Below are positions 24,412-33,735 of a stretch of 64,000 nucleotides of DNA, piece by piece. This DNA is from Gammaproteobacteria bacterium (GTDB taxonomy: Bacteria; Pseudomonadota; Gammaproteobacteria; Steroidobacterales; Steroidobacteraceae). Position numbers and translations under genes: made by a program. The stretch spans positions 1-64,000 of the forward strand of contig JADJHU010000015.1 of NCBI GenBank assembly GCA_016707425.1, read 5' to 3'. Position 1 is the first letter of the stretch. Each line of letters begins with the position of its first letter. Under the pieces are notes generated by a model. It was given only the letters and a program-made list of their open reading frames with translations, made no database searches and had not been told where the DNA came from.

Positions 24412-24496
24412 GGCGTACTGACTATGGAAAACTGTTCGCAGGACCGCCACTGCCCGAGGCCGTTTTTCTGACCCGATTCTCAGAACTGGCCGGCGA

Positions 24497-25076
24497 TCAG
24501 CGCCCCTGCAGCCCGCCCGTGAGGACGATGCGCATCGCGGTCTCGACCGTGAGGTCCGTGGCCTCGAGGCGCTCACGAGGCAGATAGACGGTGTAGCCGC
24601 CGATCTGGTAGCTCATCGGCAGATACACCGCCACGAGGTCGTGGTCGATCCTGACTCCGGGCAGATTCGCCCGCTCCTGGGTCACGAAACCCAGTAGGCG
24701 CCCCGGACCGACATTGACCATGACGACACGCTCGAGATCGCTCTTGCGCCCCTCCGTATTCACCAGCCGCGTGACGTCCCGCAGCGCCGCATACACGGTC
24801 TTGACGACGGGGATGCGCAGCATCAGCGATTCGCCGAAGCCGAGCACCCTTCGCACCATGTAGGCATTGACCAGCACACCGATCAGGAAGAGCAGCAGGA
24901 AGCCGGCGACGAGGCCCATGCCCGGGATGTAGCGGCTCTCCGGCAGGAAGAAGCGGATGGGTTCGCGCAGCAGCGACTCCGTCGTGACCCCCAGCCAGTA
25001 CACGAGGTACAGGGTGATGCCGGTGGGCAGGATGGTGACGAGCCCCTTCAGCAGGATGCGGCCGAGATATTTCAAG
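24497..25076 (-). CDS. DUF502 membrane protein
   Basis: DUF502 proteins are conserved inner-membrane proteins of unknown role. The sequence has two strong membrane segments (GLVTILPTGITLYLVYWLGV and GMGLVAGFLLLFLIGVLVNA). The conserved soluble part is RIPVVKTVYAALRDVTRLVN, GRLLGFVTQERANLPG and VAVYLPMSYQIGGYTVYLPR. The start appears to be TTG at 25076, five bases after GGTGGAGG and directly before KYLGRILLKGL. The gene is divergent from the dehydrogenase gene, with a 74-base gap. Confidence 0.85.
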
Positions 25077-25150
25077 CAGACCTCCACCGGGATGAGGCGC
25101 GCATGGTAGCGCGTCCCGCGGACCGCGGCGGCCGCAGTTAGAATGCGACG

Positions 25151-26662
25151 ATGAGTGCGAGCCCCGAAATGCCGGCCCTGCCAGCGCGACCGCACTTCCT
25201 CGACGGCCGCCCATGGCCGGCGGGAAGCTCCTGCGGCGGACTGGTCTTCGATCCCGCACGGGGTGAGCCGATCGCACGTGTGCCCTTTGCCGGCAGGGCG
25301 GAAGTGGACGCCGCCGTCGGCTCGGCGGCCGCCGCGCAGGCGCCCTGGGGCGAGGCGCCCCTCGGACGGCGCGCAGAAATCATGTTCGCGTTCCGCCAGC
25401 ACGTGCTCGGACACAGCGACGAGCTCGCCGCGCTCGTCACGACCGAACAGGGCAAGACGCTCGCAGATGCACGCGGCGAGATCGCACGCGGCATCGAGGT
25501 GCTGGAATACGCCTGCGGCATGCCAAAGCTGCTGCAGGGCGCGCATTCCTCGCAGCTCGCCACGGGCGTCGACGCACACTCGCTGCTGCAGCCGCTCGGG
25601 GTGGTCGCGGCGATCACGCCCTTCAATTTTCCGGTGATGGTGCCGCTGTGGACACTCGCAGGCGCGATTGCCTGCGGCAATGCCGTCGTGCTCAAACCCT
25701 CCGAGAAGACACCTGGCGCTGCGCTGCGCCTGGCGGCGCTGGCCACCGCCGCGGGTGTGCCACCCGGTGTGCTGAACGTGATCCACGGCGATCACACCAC
25801 GGCCGGGCTCCTGCTTGCGCATCCCGGCATCGACGCCGTGAGCTTCGTCGGCTCGACGCCGGCTGCCCGCCAGGTGCACGAGCGTGCGACGGCGGCCGGC
25901 AAGCGCGTACAGGCGCTCGGGGGCGCGAAGAACCACATGGTGGTGCTGCCGGATGCGGATCTCAACATGGCCGCCGATGCGGCGGTCTCGGCCGGTTTCG
26001 GGGCAGCGGGCGAGCGCTGCATGGCCATCTCGGTGCTCGTGGCCGTCGGCGCCGTGGCCGACCGGCTGGTGGAGGCGGTGGCGCAGCGCATCAGGACAAT
26101 CCGCATCGGCGCCGGCAGCGATCCGGACGTGGACATGGGGCCGCTGATCTCGGCTGCGCACCGGGAGCGCGTGCTCGGCTATGTCGGGCGCGCCGCCGCA
26201 CAGGGCGCTCGGCTCGTGAGCGACGGGCGGATGCGCATCCCGGCACAGGGTTTCTTCGTCGGACCGACCCTGATCGACCACGTCACGCCGGCGATGGATC
26301 TCTATCGTGACGAGATCTTCGGTCCGGTGCTCTCCGTCGTGCGCGTCCCATCCTTCGACGCCGCACTGGAACTCGTGAACTCGCACGCCTGCGGCAACGG
26401 TGCCGCGCTCTTCACGCGTGACGGGGGCGCCGCGCGGCGCTTCGAGCGCGAAGTGCAGGCCGGTATGGTGGGCATCAACGTGCCGATTCCCGTGCCTGCC
26501 GCGCAGTTTTCCTTCGGTGGCTGGAAGTCATCGCTCTACGGCGACCTGCATATCTACGGCCCGGACGGCATCCGTTTTCTCACGCGCACCAAGGTCGTCA
26601 CGACGCGCTGGCCGGCGGCCGCGCCGGGCCGTCTCGATCTCGGCTTCCCGACTCAGCGCTGA
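25151..26662 (+). CDS. mmsA: Methylmalonate-semialdehyde dehydrogenase (CoA-acylating)
   Basis: This family converts methylmalonate semialdehyde to propionyl-CoA (or malonate semialdehyde to acetyl-CoA) in valine and inositol breakdown, using NAD+ and CoA. The 503-residue protein has the ALDH nucleotide fold (ITPFNFPVMVPLWTLAGAIA, KPSEKTPGAA, SFVGSTPAARQV). The catalytic cysteine is in FGAAGERCMAISV, and GGAKNHMVVLPDAD with INVPIPVPAAQFSFGGWKSS is typical of MmsA. No other valine-pathway gene is nearby, so it may act alone in transcription. It overlaps the convergent efflux gene by ten bases. Confidence 0.93.
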   Translation: MSASPEMPALPARPHFLDGRPWPAGSSCGGLVFDPARGEPIARVPFAGRAEVDAAVGSAAAAQAPWGEAPLGRRAEIMFAFRQHVLGHSDELAALVTTEQGKTLADARGEIARGIEVLEYACGMPKLLQGAHSSQLATGVDAHSLLQPLGVVAAITPFNFPVMVPLWTLAGAIACGNAVVLKPSEKTPGAALRLAALATAAGVPPGVLNVIHGDHTTAGLLLAHPGIDAVSFVGSTPAARQVHERATAAGKRVQALGGAKNHMVVLPDADLNMAADAAVSAGFGAAGERCMAISVLVAVGAVADRLVEAVAQRIRTIRIGAGSDPDVDMGPLISAAHRERVLGYVGRAAAQGARLVSDGRMRIPAQGFFVGPTLIDHVTPAMDLYRDEIFGPVLSVVRVPSFDAALELVNSHACGNGAALFTRDGGAARRFEREVQAGMVGINVPIPVPAAQFSFGGWKSSLYGDLHIYGPDGIRFLTRTKVVTTRWPAAAPGRLDLGFPTQR

Positions 26663-28098
26663 ACGCGTGCGGGCGCCTCGGTCCCGTCGGACGCGGCGGG
26701 CGAATGGCCACTGAGTGCGACGATCAGTTCTGCCGTGTCCTGCAGGCGCCGGGCCCGCGAGCGGGCCACGCCGATGCGCGCGCGCTGCACGAGGCGCTCT
26801 GCGTCCAGGATCTGCAGCAGTCCGGTATTGCCGGCTTCGTAGCTTGCGCGGGCGAGCGCGAGACTGGACTCCGCCACCTCGAGCGCCCGCTGCTGCGCGG
26901 CCTCCTGCTCCGCATCGTGCTGCAGGGCGGCCAGCACGTCGGCCACCTGGCCGAAGGCCGTCAGCACCGTCTGCTCGTAGCGGGCGAGCGCCTCGCGGGC
27001 CGCCGCCCGGGCGGCCCGGCGCTCCGCGCGCAGCCGGCCGCCGTCGAAGAGTGGCGCACTCAGGTTTCCGATGAGGGTCCAGGCCGCACTGCCACGCTCG
27101 AAGAGCCCGCTGGTCGTCAGGGCCTGCTGGCTGAGCGAACCCGTGAGCCGGACCTGCGGATAGAGGTTTGCCGTGGCGATTCCGACTTCGGCAATCGCCG
27201 CATGCAGACGCGCTTCGCTCGCGCGGATGTCCGGCCGGCGGTGCGCGAGCTCCGAAGGCACGCTCAGGAGGAGCGATGCGGGCTGCCGGAAGTCCTCCAG
27301 ATCGAAGTCCCGCGGCACGCGGTTGCCGGGTGGCTGTCCCTCGAGCACCGCCAGCGCATGCCGGGCGGCGCTCAGTTCCTGGCGCAGCGGCGGCAGGAGC
27401 GTCTGGTCCTGCGCAAGCTGGCTCTCCGCGCCGAGCAGGTCCACGCGCGCCGCGGATCCCTCCTGCAACGCCTCGCGCACGAGCTCGAGGTTGCGCCGGT
27501 CCTCCTCGAGCACCGCTTCGGCCGCCCGAAGCTGCGCCCGGGCCGAGGCGATGGCCAGCGCCTGCAGCACGACGTTGCCGGTGAGCGAGAGATGAGCGGC
27601 CTCGAGCTCGTACTGCCCTGCCTCGGCAAGCGCGTGGCGCGCCTCGATCGTCCGCCGCACGCCACCGCTGAAGTCGAGGAGATAGCTGACGTTCGCGCCG
27701 ACCGAGTAGTAGGTGAAGGGTGCGAGCTCCATGGGGCCGAGGAAGGCGGCGCCATACTTGCTGCGACCGTTGCTTGCCTCGAGTGTCGCCTGCGGCAGCC
27801 GGGCACTGCGGCCCGCCTCATCGAGCGCCCGCGCGCGTACGAGACTCGCCTGCGCAATCCGGAGGCTCCGGTTGCCGGCGAGCGCAGCACGCACGGCTTC
27901 ATCCAGGTCTGGTGAACCGAAAACACTCCACCAGTCCGACGGTGCCCCGGCGGCCGGTGCCGCCTCGAGCGCGACGTCCGGCAACGCCTCGGTCGTAAAA
28001 CGCTCCGCACCCGGAGCGGCGGGCGGCACGAAGTCCGGCCCTGCCGCACAGGCGGCGAGGATGCATGCGACGGCGGGCGGGAGGATCGCCGCTCTCAT
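26653..28098 (-). CDS. Outer-membrane efflux lipoprotein (NodT/OprM type)
   Basis: It is the outer-membrane channel for the EmrAB-like pump encoded just before it. A lipoprotein signal (LPPAVACILAACAAG, lipid on the Cys of LAAC) is followed by the TolC-like duplicated coiled-coil: DWWSVFGSPDLDEAVRAAL, then RPDIRASEARLHAAIAEVGI and ATANLYPQVRLTGSLSQQAL. The length is 481 residues. The ATG overlaps the emrB stop by ATGA, so the operon is marR-emrA-emrB-outer-membrane factor, giving a full tripartite pump. Confidence 0.93.
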   Translation of the reverse strand: MRAAILPPAVACILAACAAGPDFVPPAAPGAERFTTEALPDVALEAAPAAGAPSDWWSVFGSPDLDEAVRAALAGNRSLRIAQASLVRARALDEAGRSARLPQATLEASNGRSKYGAAFLGPMELAPFTYYSVGANVSYLLDFSGGVRRTIEARHALAEAGQYELEAAHLSLTGNVVLQALAIASARAQLRAAEAVLEEDRRNLELVREALQEGSAARVDLLGAESQLAQDQTLLPPLRQELSAARHALAVLEGQPPGNRVPRDFDLEDFRQPASLLLSVPSELAHRRPDIRASEARLHAAIAEVGIATANLYPQVRLTGSLSQQALTTSGLFERGSAAWTLIGNLSAPLFDGGRLRAERRAARAAAREALARYEQTVLTAFGQVADVLAALQHDAEQEAAQQRALEVAESSLALARASYEAGNTGLLQILDAERLVQRARIGVARSRARRLQDTAELIVALSGHSPAASDGTEAPARVQR

Positions 28099-29642
28099 TC
28101 CATCGCCACCGGGTGCGCACCCGCGGAACCCTTCCTGATGCGCACGAACAGGATCAGCGGGAGCACGAGCAGCATGGCGATCATCATCACGTAAAAGGTG
28201 TCGAGATAGGCGATCCAGCCAGCCTGCGCGGTCACCTGCGCATCCAGCAGCATGAGACCGCTCGTGGAATGCATCAGCGATCCGAGCTGCGGCTCGAGCG
28301 CCGCGGCATCATAGGGCGTGATGTGCTCGGTCAGGCGCGCATGCGCATGCGAAGTGCCGTAAATCACATAGGCCTGGGTCGCGGAGATCCCGATAGAGCT
28401 GCCGATGTTGCGCATCAGGTTGAAGAACGACGTGCCCTCGTTGCGAAGCGCTGCCGGCAGCGTCGCGAAGGCGATGGTGACGAGCGTCACATAGGTGAGA
28501 CCGCACCCGAGTCCCTGTATGAAATACGCGAGGGCTATGGGCTGCGCATCGATCTGCGGCGAGAGTGTCGCCATCCTGGCGACGGAAAATGCGACGACCG
28601 AAAAGCCTGCGACGATAATCCAGCGCACGTCGATCCTGCCGATGAGGCGGCCCACGAAGAGCATCGCCACGGCCATCCCAACGCCGCTCGGCGCGGTGAC
28701 CACGCCGGCCGTCAGTGCAGGAAATCCCATGAGCCCCTGGAGCAGCGGCGGCAGCAGGGCGAGTGTGGCGAACACCACCGCGCCGAAGATGGCGATGAAG
28801 ACGATGCCGATGACGAAATTGCGATCCCGGAAGATCGCGCGACCGATGAAAGGCTGCTCGGCCGTCAGGGTATGAGTGATGAAAAGGTAGAGGGCGAGTA
28901 CTGCCACCAGCGCCTCGATGCAGATCTCGGTGGAGGAAAACCAGTCTTTCAGCTGGCCGCGGTCCAGCATGAGCTGCAGGGCACCGACGCCGATGCTCAG
29001 CATTGCGAAGCCGAAGAGGTCGAAGGGCGAACGTTTCGGCTGCGTCTCAGGAAGCGTCGCCAGGATACCGAGCGTCGCCGCAATACCGATGGGTATGTTG
29101 ATGTAGAAGACCCACCGCCAGTTGTAATCATCCGTCAGCCACCCGCCCAGCATGGGGCCGGCGATCGGCCCAAGCACGGTGCCCATGCCCCAGACGGCCA
29201 TCGCACGCGCATGATGCTCGGGCGGGTTGATGTCGAGCAGGATAGCCTGGGAGAGCGGCACGAGCCCCGCGCCGCAGACGCCCTGCAGTGCACGGAAGAC
29301 CACGATCTCCGTGAGGGAATCCGCCATGCCACACAGCGCCGAGACTACGGTGAAGCCGATCACCGAAGCGAGGAACACGCGCTTGCGCCCGATGCGCACG
29401 GCGAGCCAGCCCGAAAGAGGAATGGTAATCGCCACGGCCACGATATAGGACGTCAGCACCCAGACCATCTGGTCCTGCGTGCCCGCGAGGCTCCCCTGCA
29501 TGTGCGGCAGAGCGATGGTGGCGATGGTCATATCCAGCATCTGCATGATCGAGGCCGCCATGACACTGGCGGTGATCAGCACTCGATGGAGCGGCCGCCC
29601 CGGCGGCGCCTCTGACCCGGCGGCTGCCACGGACCCGGACAT
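28095..29642 (-). CDS. emrB: EmrB-like MFS drug exporter (DHA2, 14 TM)
   Basis: It is the proton-driven inner-membrane pump of a tripartite system. The 515-residue protein has about 14 hydrophobic segments and DHA2 signatures: LDMTIATIALPHMQGSL (motif D1 region), LSGWLAVRIGRKRVFLASVI (motif A), and GPMLGGWLTDDYNWRWVFYI (motif C region with the WRWIF-like block). The TGATG overlap with emrA and ATGA overlap with the channel gene indicate one transcript. The substrate is unknown; EmrAB pumps usually export hydrophobic drugs or acids. Confidence 0.95.
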   Translation of the reverse strand: MSGSVAAAGSEAPPGRPLHRVLITASVMAASIMQMLDMTIATIALPHMQGSLAGTQDQMVWVLTSYIVAVAITIPLSGWLAVRIGRKRVFLASVIGFTVVSALCGMADSLTEIVVFRALQGVCGAGLVPLSQAILLDINPPEHHARAMAVWGMGTVLGPIAGPMLGGWLTDDYNWRWVFYINIPIGIAATLGILATLPETQPKRSPFDLFGFAMLSIGVGALQLMLDRGQLKDWFSSTEICIEALVAVLALYLFITHTLTAEQPFIGRAIFRDRNFVIGIVFIAIFGAVVFATLALLPPLLQGLMGFPALTAGVVTAPSGVGMAVAMLFVGRLIGRIDVRWIIVAGFSVVAFSVARMATLSPQIDAQPIALAYFIQGLGCGLTYVTLVTIAFATLPAALRNEGTSFFNLMRNIGSSIGISATQAYVIYGTSHAHARLTEHITPYDAAALEPQLGSLMHSTSGLMLLDAQVTAQAGWIAYLDTFYVMMIAMLLVLPLILFVRIRKGSAGAHPVAME

Positions 29643-30721
29643 CAGGTCCGCGGCATCCCGCGGTGGTCGCGCGTGTCCACCGTCACGGTGGCGCTCAACC
29701 CCGCATACAGCGGATGCGCCGCATCAGGGTCGTCGATCTCGATGCGGACTGAGAGCCGCTGCACGACCTTCACCCAGTTGCCCGTGGCGTTCTGCGCAGG
29801 CAGCACCGCGAACTGCGCTCCCGTCCCGGGGCTCAGGCTCGCGACGTGCGCCCTGAAGGTCCGGCCCGGGTAGGTATCGATCTCGACGGTCGCCGGCTGC
29901 CCCACTCTCATCCGGGAGAGCTGCACCTCCTTGAAGTTCGCATCGATCCACGGCCGGTGGATGGCGAGGAGCGCGAAGACGGGACTCGCCGCGTTCACGT
30001 AATCGCCCACCTGCAGCTTCTCGACCTGGGCGACGACGCCGTCGTCCGGCGCCCGGACGACGGCGTAGGAGAGATCGAGCGTCGCCCGATCGACTTCTGC
30101 CTGTGCCTCCTGCACCGCCGGATGCATGGCGGGATCGATCGACGGATCACCGCCAAGGCTTGCGGTGATGCTGGCGATCTCCTGGCGCACGGCTGCCACG
30201 GCCTGTGACGCAGCATCCCGTGCATGCACGGCACGGTCCACCTGTGCCTGCGACGAAATGCCGGAATCGAGCAGCCGACCCTGTCGCACGGCCTCACGCT
30301 GCTGATACGCGAACGTATCCTCCGCGGAACGCAGCTCGCTGATCTTCTGCAGGCGTGTCGCCTTGAGCGACTCGACCTGCAGGCGTGCCGCGGCCAGCCT
30401 GGCGTGTGCCTGCTGCACGGCGAGGCGGAACGGCCGGTCGTCGAGCCTGTAGAGCACCTGGTCACGCACGACACGCTGATTGTCATGCACGTCGATCGCG
30501 ACGACGCGGCCCGGCACGTTGCTGCTGATGGATACTCGCGCAGCGTTCACATAGGCGTCGTCGGTCGACTCGTAGCGCCTCCCGGAAACGTAGAGCCAGG
30601 TTGCCACCAGGACGATGACGAGCGCGCCGCCCAGCATGAGCGGCACCCGCAGACTGCGCAGCCGCGATGCGCGCTCTGCCGCGGGATCGGCTGACGCAGC
30701 AGCCGCCGGAATTTCGCTCAT
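29642..30721 (-). CDS. emrA: EmrA-like membrane-fusion protein
   Basis: It is the periplasmic adaptor between EmrB and the outer-membrane channel. The 359-residue protein has one N-terminal membrane helix (RVPLMLGGALVIVLVATWLY), a lipoyl half (VSISSNVPGRVVAIDVHDNQ), a long coiled-coil (about residues 95-200) and the second lipoyl half (LSYAVVRAPDDGVVAQVEKL), followed by the HlyD beta-barrel (AIHRPWIDANFKEVQLSRMR). The ATG overlaps the marR stop. Confidence 0.95.
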   Translation of the reverse strand: MSEIPAAAASADPAAERASRLRSLRVPLMLGGALVIVLVATWLYVSGRRYESTDDAYVNAARVSISSNVPGRVVAIDVHDNQRVVRDQVLYRLDDRPFRLAVQQAHARLAAARLQVESLKATRLQKISELRSAEDTFAYQQREAVRQGRLLDSGISSQAQVDRAVHARDAASQAVAAVRQEIASITASLGGDPSIDPAMHPAVQEAQAEVDRATLDLSYAVVRAPDDGVVAQVEKLQVGDYVNAASPVFALLAIHRPWIDANFKEVQLSRMRVGQPATVEIDTYPGRTFRAHVASLSPGTGAQFAVLPAQNATGNWVKVVQRLSVRIEIDDPDAAHPLYAGLSATVTVDTRDHRGMPRT

Positions 30722-31290
30722 ACGCTCGCCTTTCTGCTGCGCGTGGCGGCCCGTCTGGCCGGTGTCCGTCCGATGCGCGGCGGCCGCGCAGACTGGCGGG
30801 TGACGTCGGCCGGGGGCGGCATCGCCATCATCAGATTGACACGGACGCGCTCCAGGAGCTCGAGCAGCCGGGCACGCTCCGCCGCGGAGAGCCCGGCCAT
30901 TGCCTCGCGACGCGCCCGCTCGGCAATACGCAGGACCTCGGTGAGTACGGGGTCCGCCGCAGGCTTCAGGAAGAGGCGATGAACGCGCCGGTCCGCGGGA
31001 TCCTGGCGCCGCTCGAGCCAGCCATCCTCTTCCATGCGATCAAGGATGCGCACGAGAGTCATCGGATCGGTCTCGGAGAGCTCGGCGAGGCGCACCTGGG
31101 TGGCACCCTCGTTACGCGAGAGATAGGCGAGCACGCGACACTGGTCGAGCGTCACGCTGCGCTCCGCCGCACGCTGCCGGAAGAGACGTGCCCAGAGGCG
31201 CGCGACATCCTTGATCGCGAAGCCCAAGTCACGCGCCTGTCTGGTCCGCGACACCAGTGCCGTCCGGGACGTCCTGAACGGGTAGATCAT
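30718..31290 (-). CDS. MarR-family repressor of the efflux operon
   Basis: The 190-residue protein has the MarR winged helix: AERSVTLDQCRVLAYLSRN, GATQVRLAELSETDPMTLVR, ILDRMEEDGWLERRQDPADR, RVHRLFLKPAADPVL. It is the first gene of the operon, so it should repress itself and the pump and be released by a phenolic or drug-like ligand. ATG 31290 was chosen since the longer frame upstream crosses the tRNA gene. The basic tail (RTPARRAATRSRKA) is unusual. A palindrome likely to be its operator lies about 30 bases upstream. Confidence 0.92.
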   Translation of the reverse strand: MIYPFRTSRTALVSRTRQARDLGFAIKDVARLWARLFRQRAAERSVTLDQCRVLAYLSRNEGATQVRLAELSETDPMTLVRILDRMEEDGWLERRQDPADRRVHRLFLKPAADPVLTEVLRIAERARREAMAGLSAAERARLLELLERVRVNLMMAMPPPADVTRQSARPPRIGRTPARRAATRSRKASV

Positions 31291-31317
31291 AAATGCAGAT
31301 TCTATATCGCATGATAT

Positions 31318-31329
31318 GAATGCGCATTC
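31318..31329. promoter_or_regulatory. Palindromic operator candidate for the MarR repressor
   Basis: GAATGCGCATTC is a perfect 12-base palindrome. A partly related copy lies nearer the gene (GATTCTATATCGCATGATATGA region). It sits between the marR start and tRNA-Gly, where the promoter must be (TATAGAAT on the minus strand, about 31299-31306, could be the -10). Binding by this repressor is inferred from position only. Confidence 0.5.
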
Positions 31330-31376
31330 TGATCCACGACAGCGCCGGGGACCGGGCGCACCCGCGAGGGGAGATG

Positions 31377-31450
31377 TGGAGCGGGTGATGGGAATCGAAC
31401 CCACGTTAGCAGCTTGGGAAGCTGCAGTTCTACCATTGAACTACACCCGC
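31377..31450 (-). tRNA. tRNA-Gly (CCC)
   Basis: The minus strand gives acceptor GCGGGTG/CACCCGC, D-arm TAGTTCAATGGTAGAAC, anticodon stem GCAGC/GCTGC around TTCCCAA (anticodon CCC), T-arm GTGGGTTCGATTCCCAT, discriminator T and encoded CCA. The total is 74 bases. Confidence 0.96.
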
Positions 31451-31544
31451 GTCGGCCGCCCGATTCTAGAGCGTGCCCGAGTCGTCCCGCAATGACTCCC
31501 GCCGGGCACGACGGCTCCGGATCCTCTGCTACAGCGTGCGCATC

Positions 31545-32276
31545 GTGACCGACCCCGACCATGCAGCCGACGCACCTGCTGCGGACGGCGGGTCTCTCCC
31601 CGGTCGTCGTGCCGTACGCAGCTTCGTCGTGCGCGCCGGGCGCATCACCGGGGCGCAGAGCCGCGCGCTCGAAGAACTCTGGCCACGATTCGGGCTCGAA
31701 TGCGGGGCGCAGCCGCTCGATCCCGCGGCGGTCTTCGGACGCATCGCGCCGCTCACGGTCGAGATCGGCTTCGGCAGCGGCGAGCATCTCGCCGCGCTCG
31801 CGCAGGCGCACCCCGGGCGCGATCACCTCGGCATCGAGGTTCATCCGCCGGGGGTCGGACGCCTGCTGCTCCTCGCCGGGCGCGCGGGGCTCACGAACCT
31901 GCGCATCGTCTGTCACGACGCCGTCGAGGTCCTCGAACGGGCCGTGGCGCCGGGCTCGATCGATGAGTTCCTGATCCTCTTCCCCGATCCCTGGCCGAAG
32001 AAGCGCCATCACAAGCGCCGCCTGATCCAGCCGGCCTTCGTGAGGCTCGTGGCGGACAGGCTGCGGCCCGGGGGCGTGCTGCGGCTCGCCACCGACTGGG
32101 AGCCCTATGCCGCGCAGATGCTGGAGGTACTCGGCGGCTGCGAGATGCTCGAAAACCTCTCGCCCGCCGGGGCTTTCATGCCTCGTCCCGAAGGGCGCGC
32201 CCCGACGCGCTTCGAGCAGCGCGGCACGCGCCTCGGACATGCGGTATGGGATCTCGCATTTCGCCGCCGGTCATGA
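31545..32276 (+). CDS. trmB: TrmB, tRNA (guanine-N7-)-methyltransferase
   Basis: TrmB methylates G46 of tRNAs using S-adenosylmethionine. The SAM site is LTVEIGFGSGEHLAALAQAH, and the family signature IDEFLILFPDPWPKKRHHKR is complete. LRLATDWEPYAAQML follows. GTG 31545 gives 243 residues, close to the family norm; GTG 31473 would add 24 residues with no homology. The end overlaps the convergent marC by six bases. The gene lies just downstream of tRNA-Gly on the opposite strand. Confidence 0.94.
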   Translation: MTDPDHAADAPAADGGSLPGRRAVRSFVVRAGRITGAQSRALEELWPRFGLECGAQPLDPAAVFGRIAPLTVEIGFGSGEHLAALAQAHPGRDHLGIEVHPPGVGRLLLLAGRAGLTNLRIVCHDAVEVLERAVAPGSIDEFLILFPDPWPKKRHHKRRLIQPAFVRLVADRLRPGGVLRLATDWEPYAAQMLEVLGGCEMLENLSPAGAFMPRPEGRAPTRFEQRGTRLGHAVWDLAFRRRS

Positions 32277-32900
32277 GCTGAAGCTCGCTCGCACCCCGTC
32301 GATCACGAACTGCACCGCCAGCGCACCCAGCACGACACCGAACAGGCGGTTGGCGACGTTCGTGCCCGTCACGCCGAGGATCCGCGTGAGCGGCGCGGCG
32401 GCGCGCAAGAGCACGAAGGTGATCACGAGCACGCCCGCCGCCGCCACGCAGAGTCCGCCGAACAACAGTGGCCTCTGCGCAACGTGCACCGGTCCGAACC
32501 AGAGCAGGATCGTCGTGAGTGCCCCGGGCCCCGCAATCAGCGGAAACGCCAGCGGAAAAACCGAGATATCGGCGCGGCGCCGGCTCTCCGCCTGCTCGCC
32601 GCTGGAGGTGCGTGTGCCGGACTCGCGCGCAAAGACCATCTCGAGCGCGATGAGAAACAGCAGCAATCCACCGAATATGCGGAAGGCCTCGATGCTGATG
32701 CCCAGCGCATCGAGGAAGGCCGCTCCGGCGAGCGCGAACAGCAGCACAATGATGCCCGCCGTCATCACGGCCTTGAGCGCCATGCGGTGCCGGTACTCCT
32801 CGCTCGCCCCATGAGTGAGGCCCGCGAAGATCGGCACGGTCGACAGTGGCTCGACGACCACGAAGAACACGACGAAGAACTTCAGGATCTGCTCGATCAT
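32271..32900 (-). CDS. MarC-family membrane protein
   Basis: MarC proteins are six-helix inner-membrane proteins; their transport role is not settled. The 209-residue protein shows FFVVVEPLSTVPIFAGLTHG, RIFGGLLLFLIALEMVFARE, SVFPLAFPLIAGPGALTTIL (the conserved family block) and GTNVANRLFGVVLGALAVQF. The upstream region 32901-33011 is shared with the divergent small gene at 33012. Confidence 0.92.
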   Translation of the reverse strand: MIEQILKFFVVFFVVVEPLSTVPIFAGLTHGASEEYRHRMALKAVMTAGIIVLLFALAGAAFLDALGISIEAFRIFGGLLLFLIALEMVFARESGTRTSSGEQAESRRRADISVFPLAFPLIAGPGALTTILLWFGPVHVAQRPLLFGGLCVAAAGVLVITFVLLRAAAPLTRILGVTGTNVANRLFGVVLGALAVQFVIDGVRASFSS

Positions 32901-33011
32901 GATGCCATGCGTCAGAAATCCTTACTTGAAAGCGGCCTGCCGCTGGAGCACCATCGATCGCGTAAGGACGAGTCTCAGGGGCAGCATAACAGTACGTAAA
33001 GGAGCGAGGCG

Positions 33012-33326
33012 ATGGGCGCACCGCAACCCGAGATCGGCAGCTGGTATCGCGAGAACGGTGGGCAGCTGTTCGAAGTCGTGGCCTTCGATGCCGATGATGG
33101 CACCATCGAGATCCAGTATTTCGACGGCACGGTGGAAGAGCTGGACATCGAGGACTGGGAGGGCCAGTGGGAGGAAGGCGCGCTCGAAACCGCCGAGGCC
33201 CCAGAGGACTGGACGGGTTCGGTCGACGTGGAACCCGACGAGCAGGGCAATTCCGTCGAAGACTTCGACGATGCGCGCACGCCGCGGGCAAACAGCAGCC
33301 TGGAAGGCCTCGATCTCTTCGAGTGA
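33012..33326 (+). CDS. Small acidic protein, DUF6763-like
   Basis: The 104-residue protein begins PEIGSWYRENGGQLFEVVAF and continues DADDGTIEIQYFDGTVEELD, then IEDWEGQWEEGALE. This matches a small family of gammaproteobacterial hypothetical proteins with the same DDGTIEIQYFDG core. It is strongly acidic, has no signal or membrane segment, and is probably cytoplasmic. GGAG lies just before the ATG. The function is unknown. Confidence 0.8.
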   Translation: MGAPQPEIGSWYRENGGQLFEVVAFDADDGTIEIQYFDGTVEELDIEDWEGQWEEGALETAEAPEDWTGSVDVEPDEQGNSVEDFDDARTPRANSSLEGLDLFE

Positions 33327-33342
33327 GACGGTCCCGGCGTAC

Positions 33343-33735
33343 CTATCCCGCCGGGTCGGCGAGCCGCTCCACGTCGACGCCCGGCGCCAGCAGCACGTAA
33401 CCCGCACTCACTTCGATCGCCACCCGCGTGAGCGCGCGTCCCGCGCAGGGGCCCGCCACGCACAGCCCCTCTGACTTCTCGAAGAGCGCACCGTGCGAGC
33501 GACAGACGAGAAGCGCGCCATCGGGCGTCAGGAAATCGTGCGGGCGCAGGTTCAGCGGATGGCCGGCGTGCGGACAGCGGTTGACGAAGGCCTGCACGAC
33601 GCCGTCTTCACGCGTGAGGAGGCCACGCAGCGGCCAGTCACCGCCGCCCGCCGTGAAACCGCGGCAGCCCCCTTCGGGGATCTCCTCGAGCGCACAGATC
33701 ACCCGCGTCAGGTCAAGTTCGGATTCGTCCGCCAT
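33343..33735 (-). CDS. Rieske [2Fe-2S] ferredoxin-like protein
   Basis: The 130-residue soluble protein has both Rieske ligand motifs: VNRCPHAGHPLNL (C-x-H) and VCRSHGALFEKSEGLC (C-x2-H). It resembles the stand-alone Rieske proteins of dioxygenase or nitrite-reductase type, not the membrane-bound bc1 subunit. No partner oxygenase is encoded nearby, so the redox partner is unknown. The start (ATG 33735) overlaps the end of ampG by 23 bases, which suggests co-transcription. Confidence 0.9.
   Translation of the reverse strand: MADESELDLTRVICALEEIPEGGCRGFTAGGGDWPLRGLLTREDGVVQAFVNRCPHAGHPLNLRPHDFLTPDGALLVCRSHGALFEKSEGLCVAGPCAGRALTRVAIEVSAGYVLLAPGVDVERLADPAG

Noticed and set aside
26704..29615. 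Long plus-strand frames opposite the outer-membrane factor and emrB
   Set aside because: They are antisense shadows in GC-rich DNA. The minus-strand genes have full family motifs.
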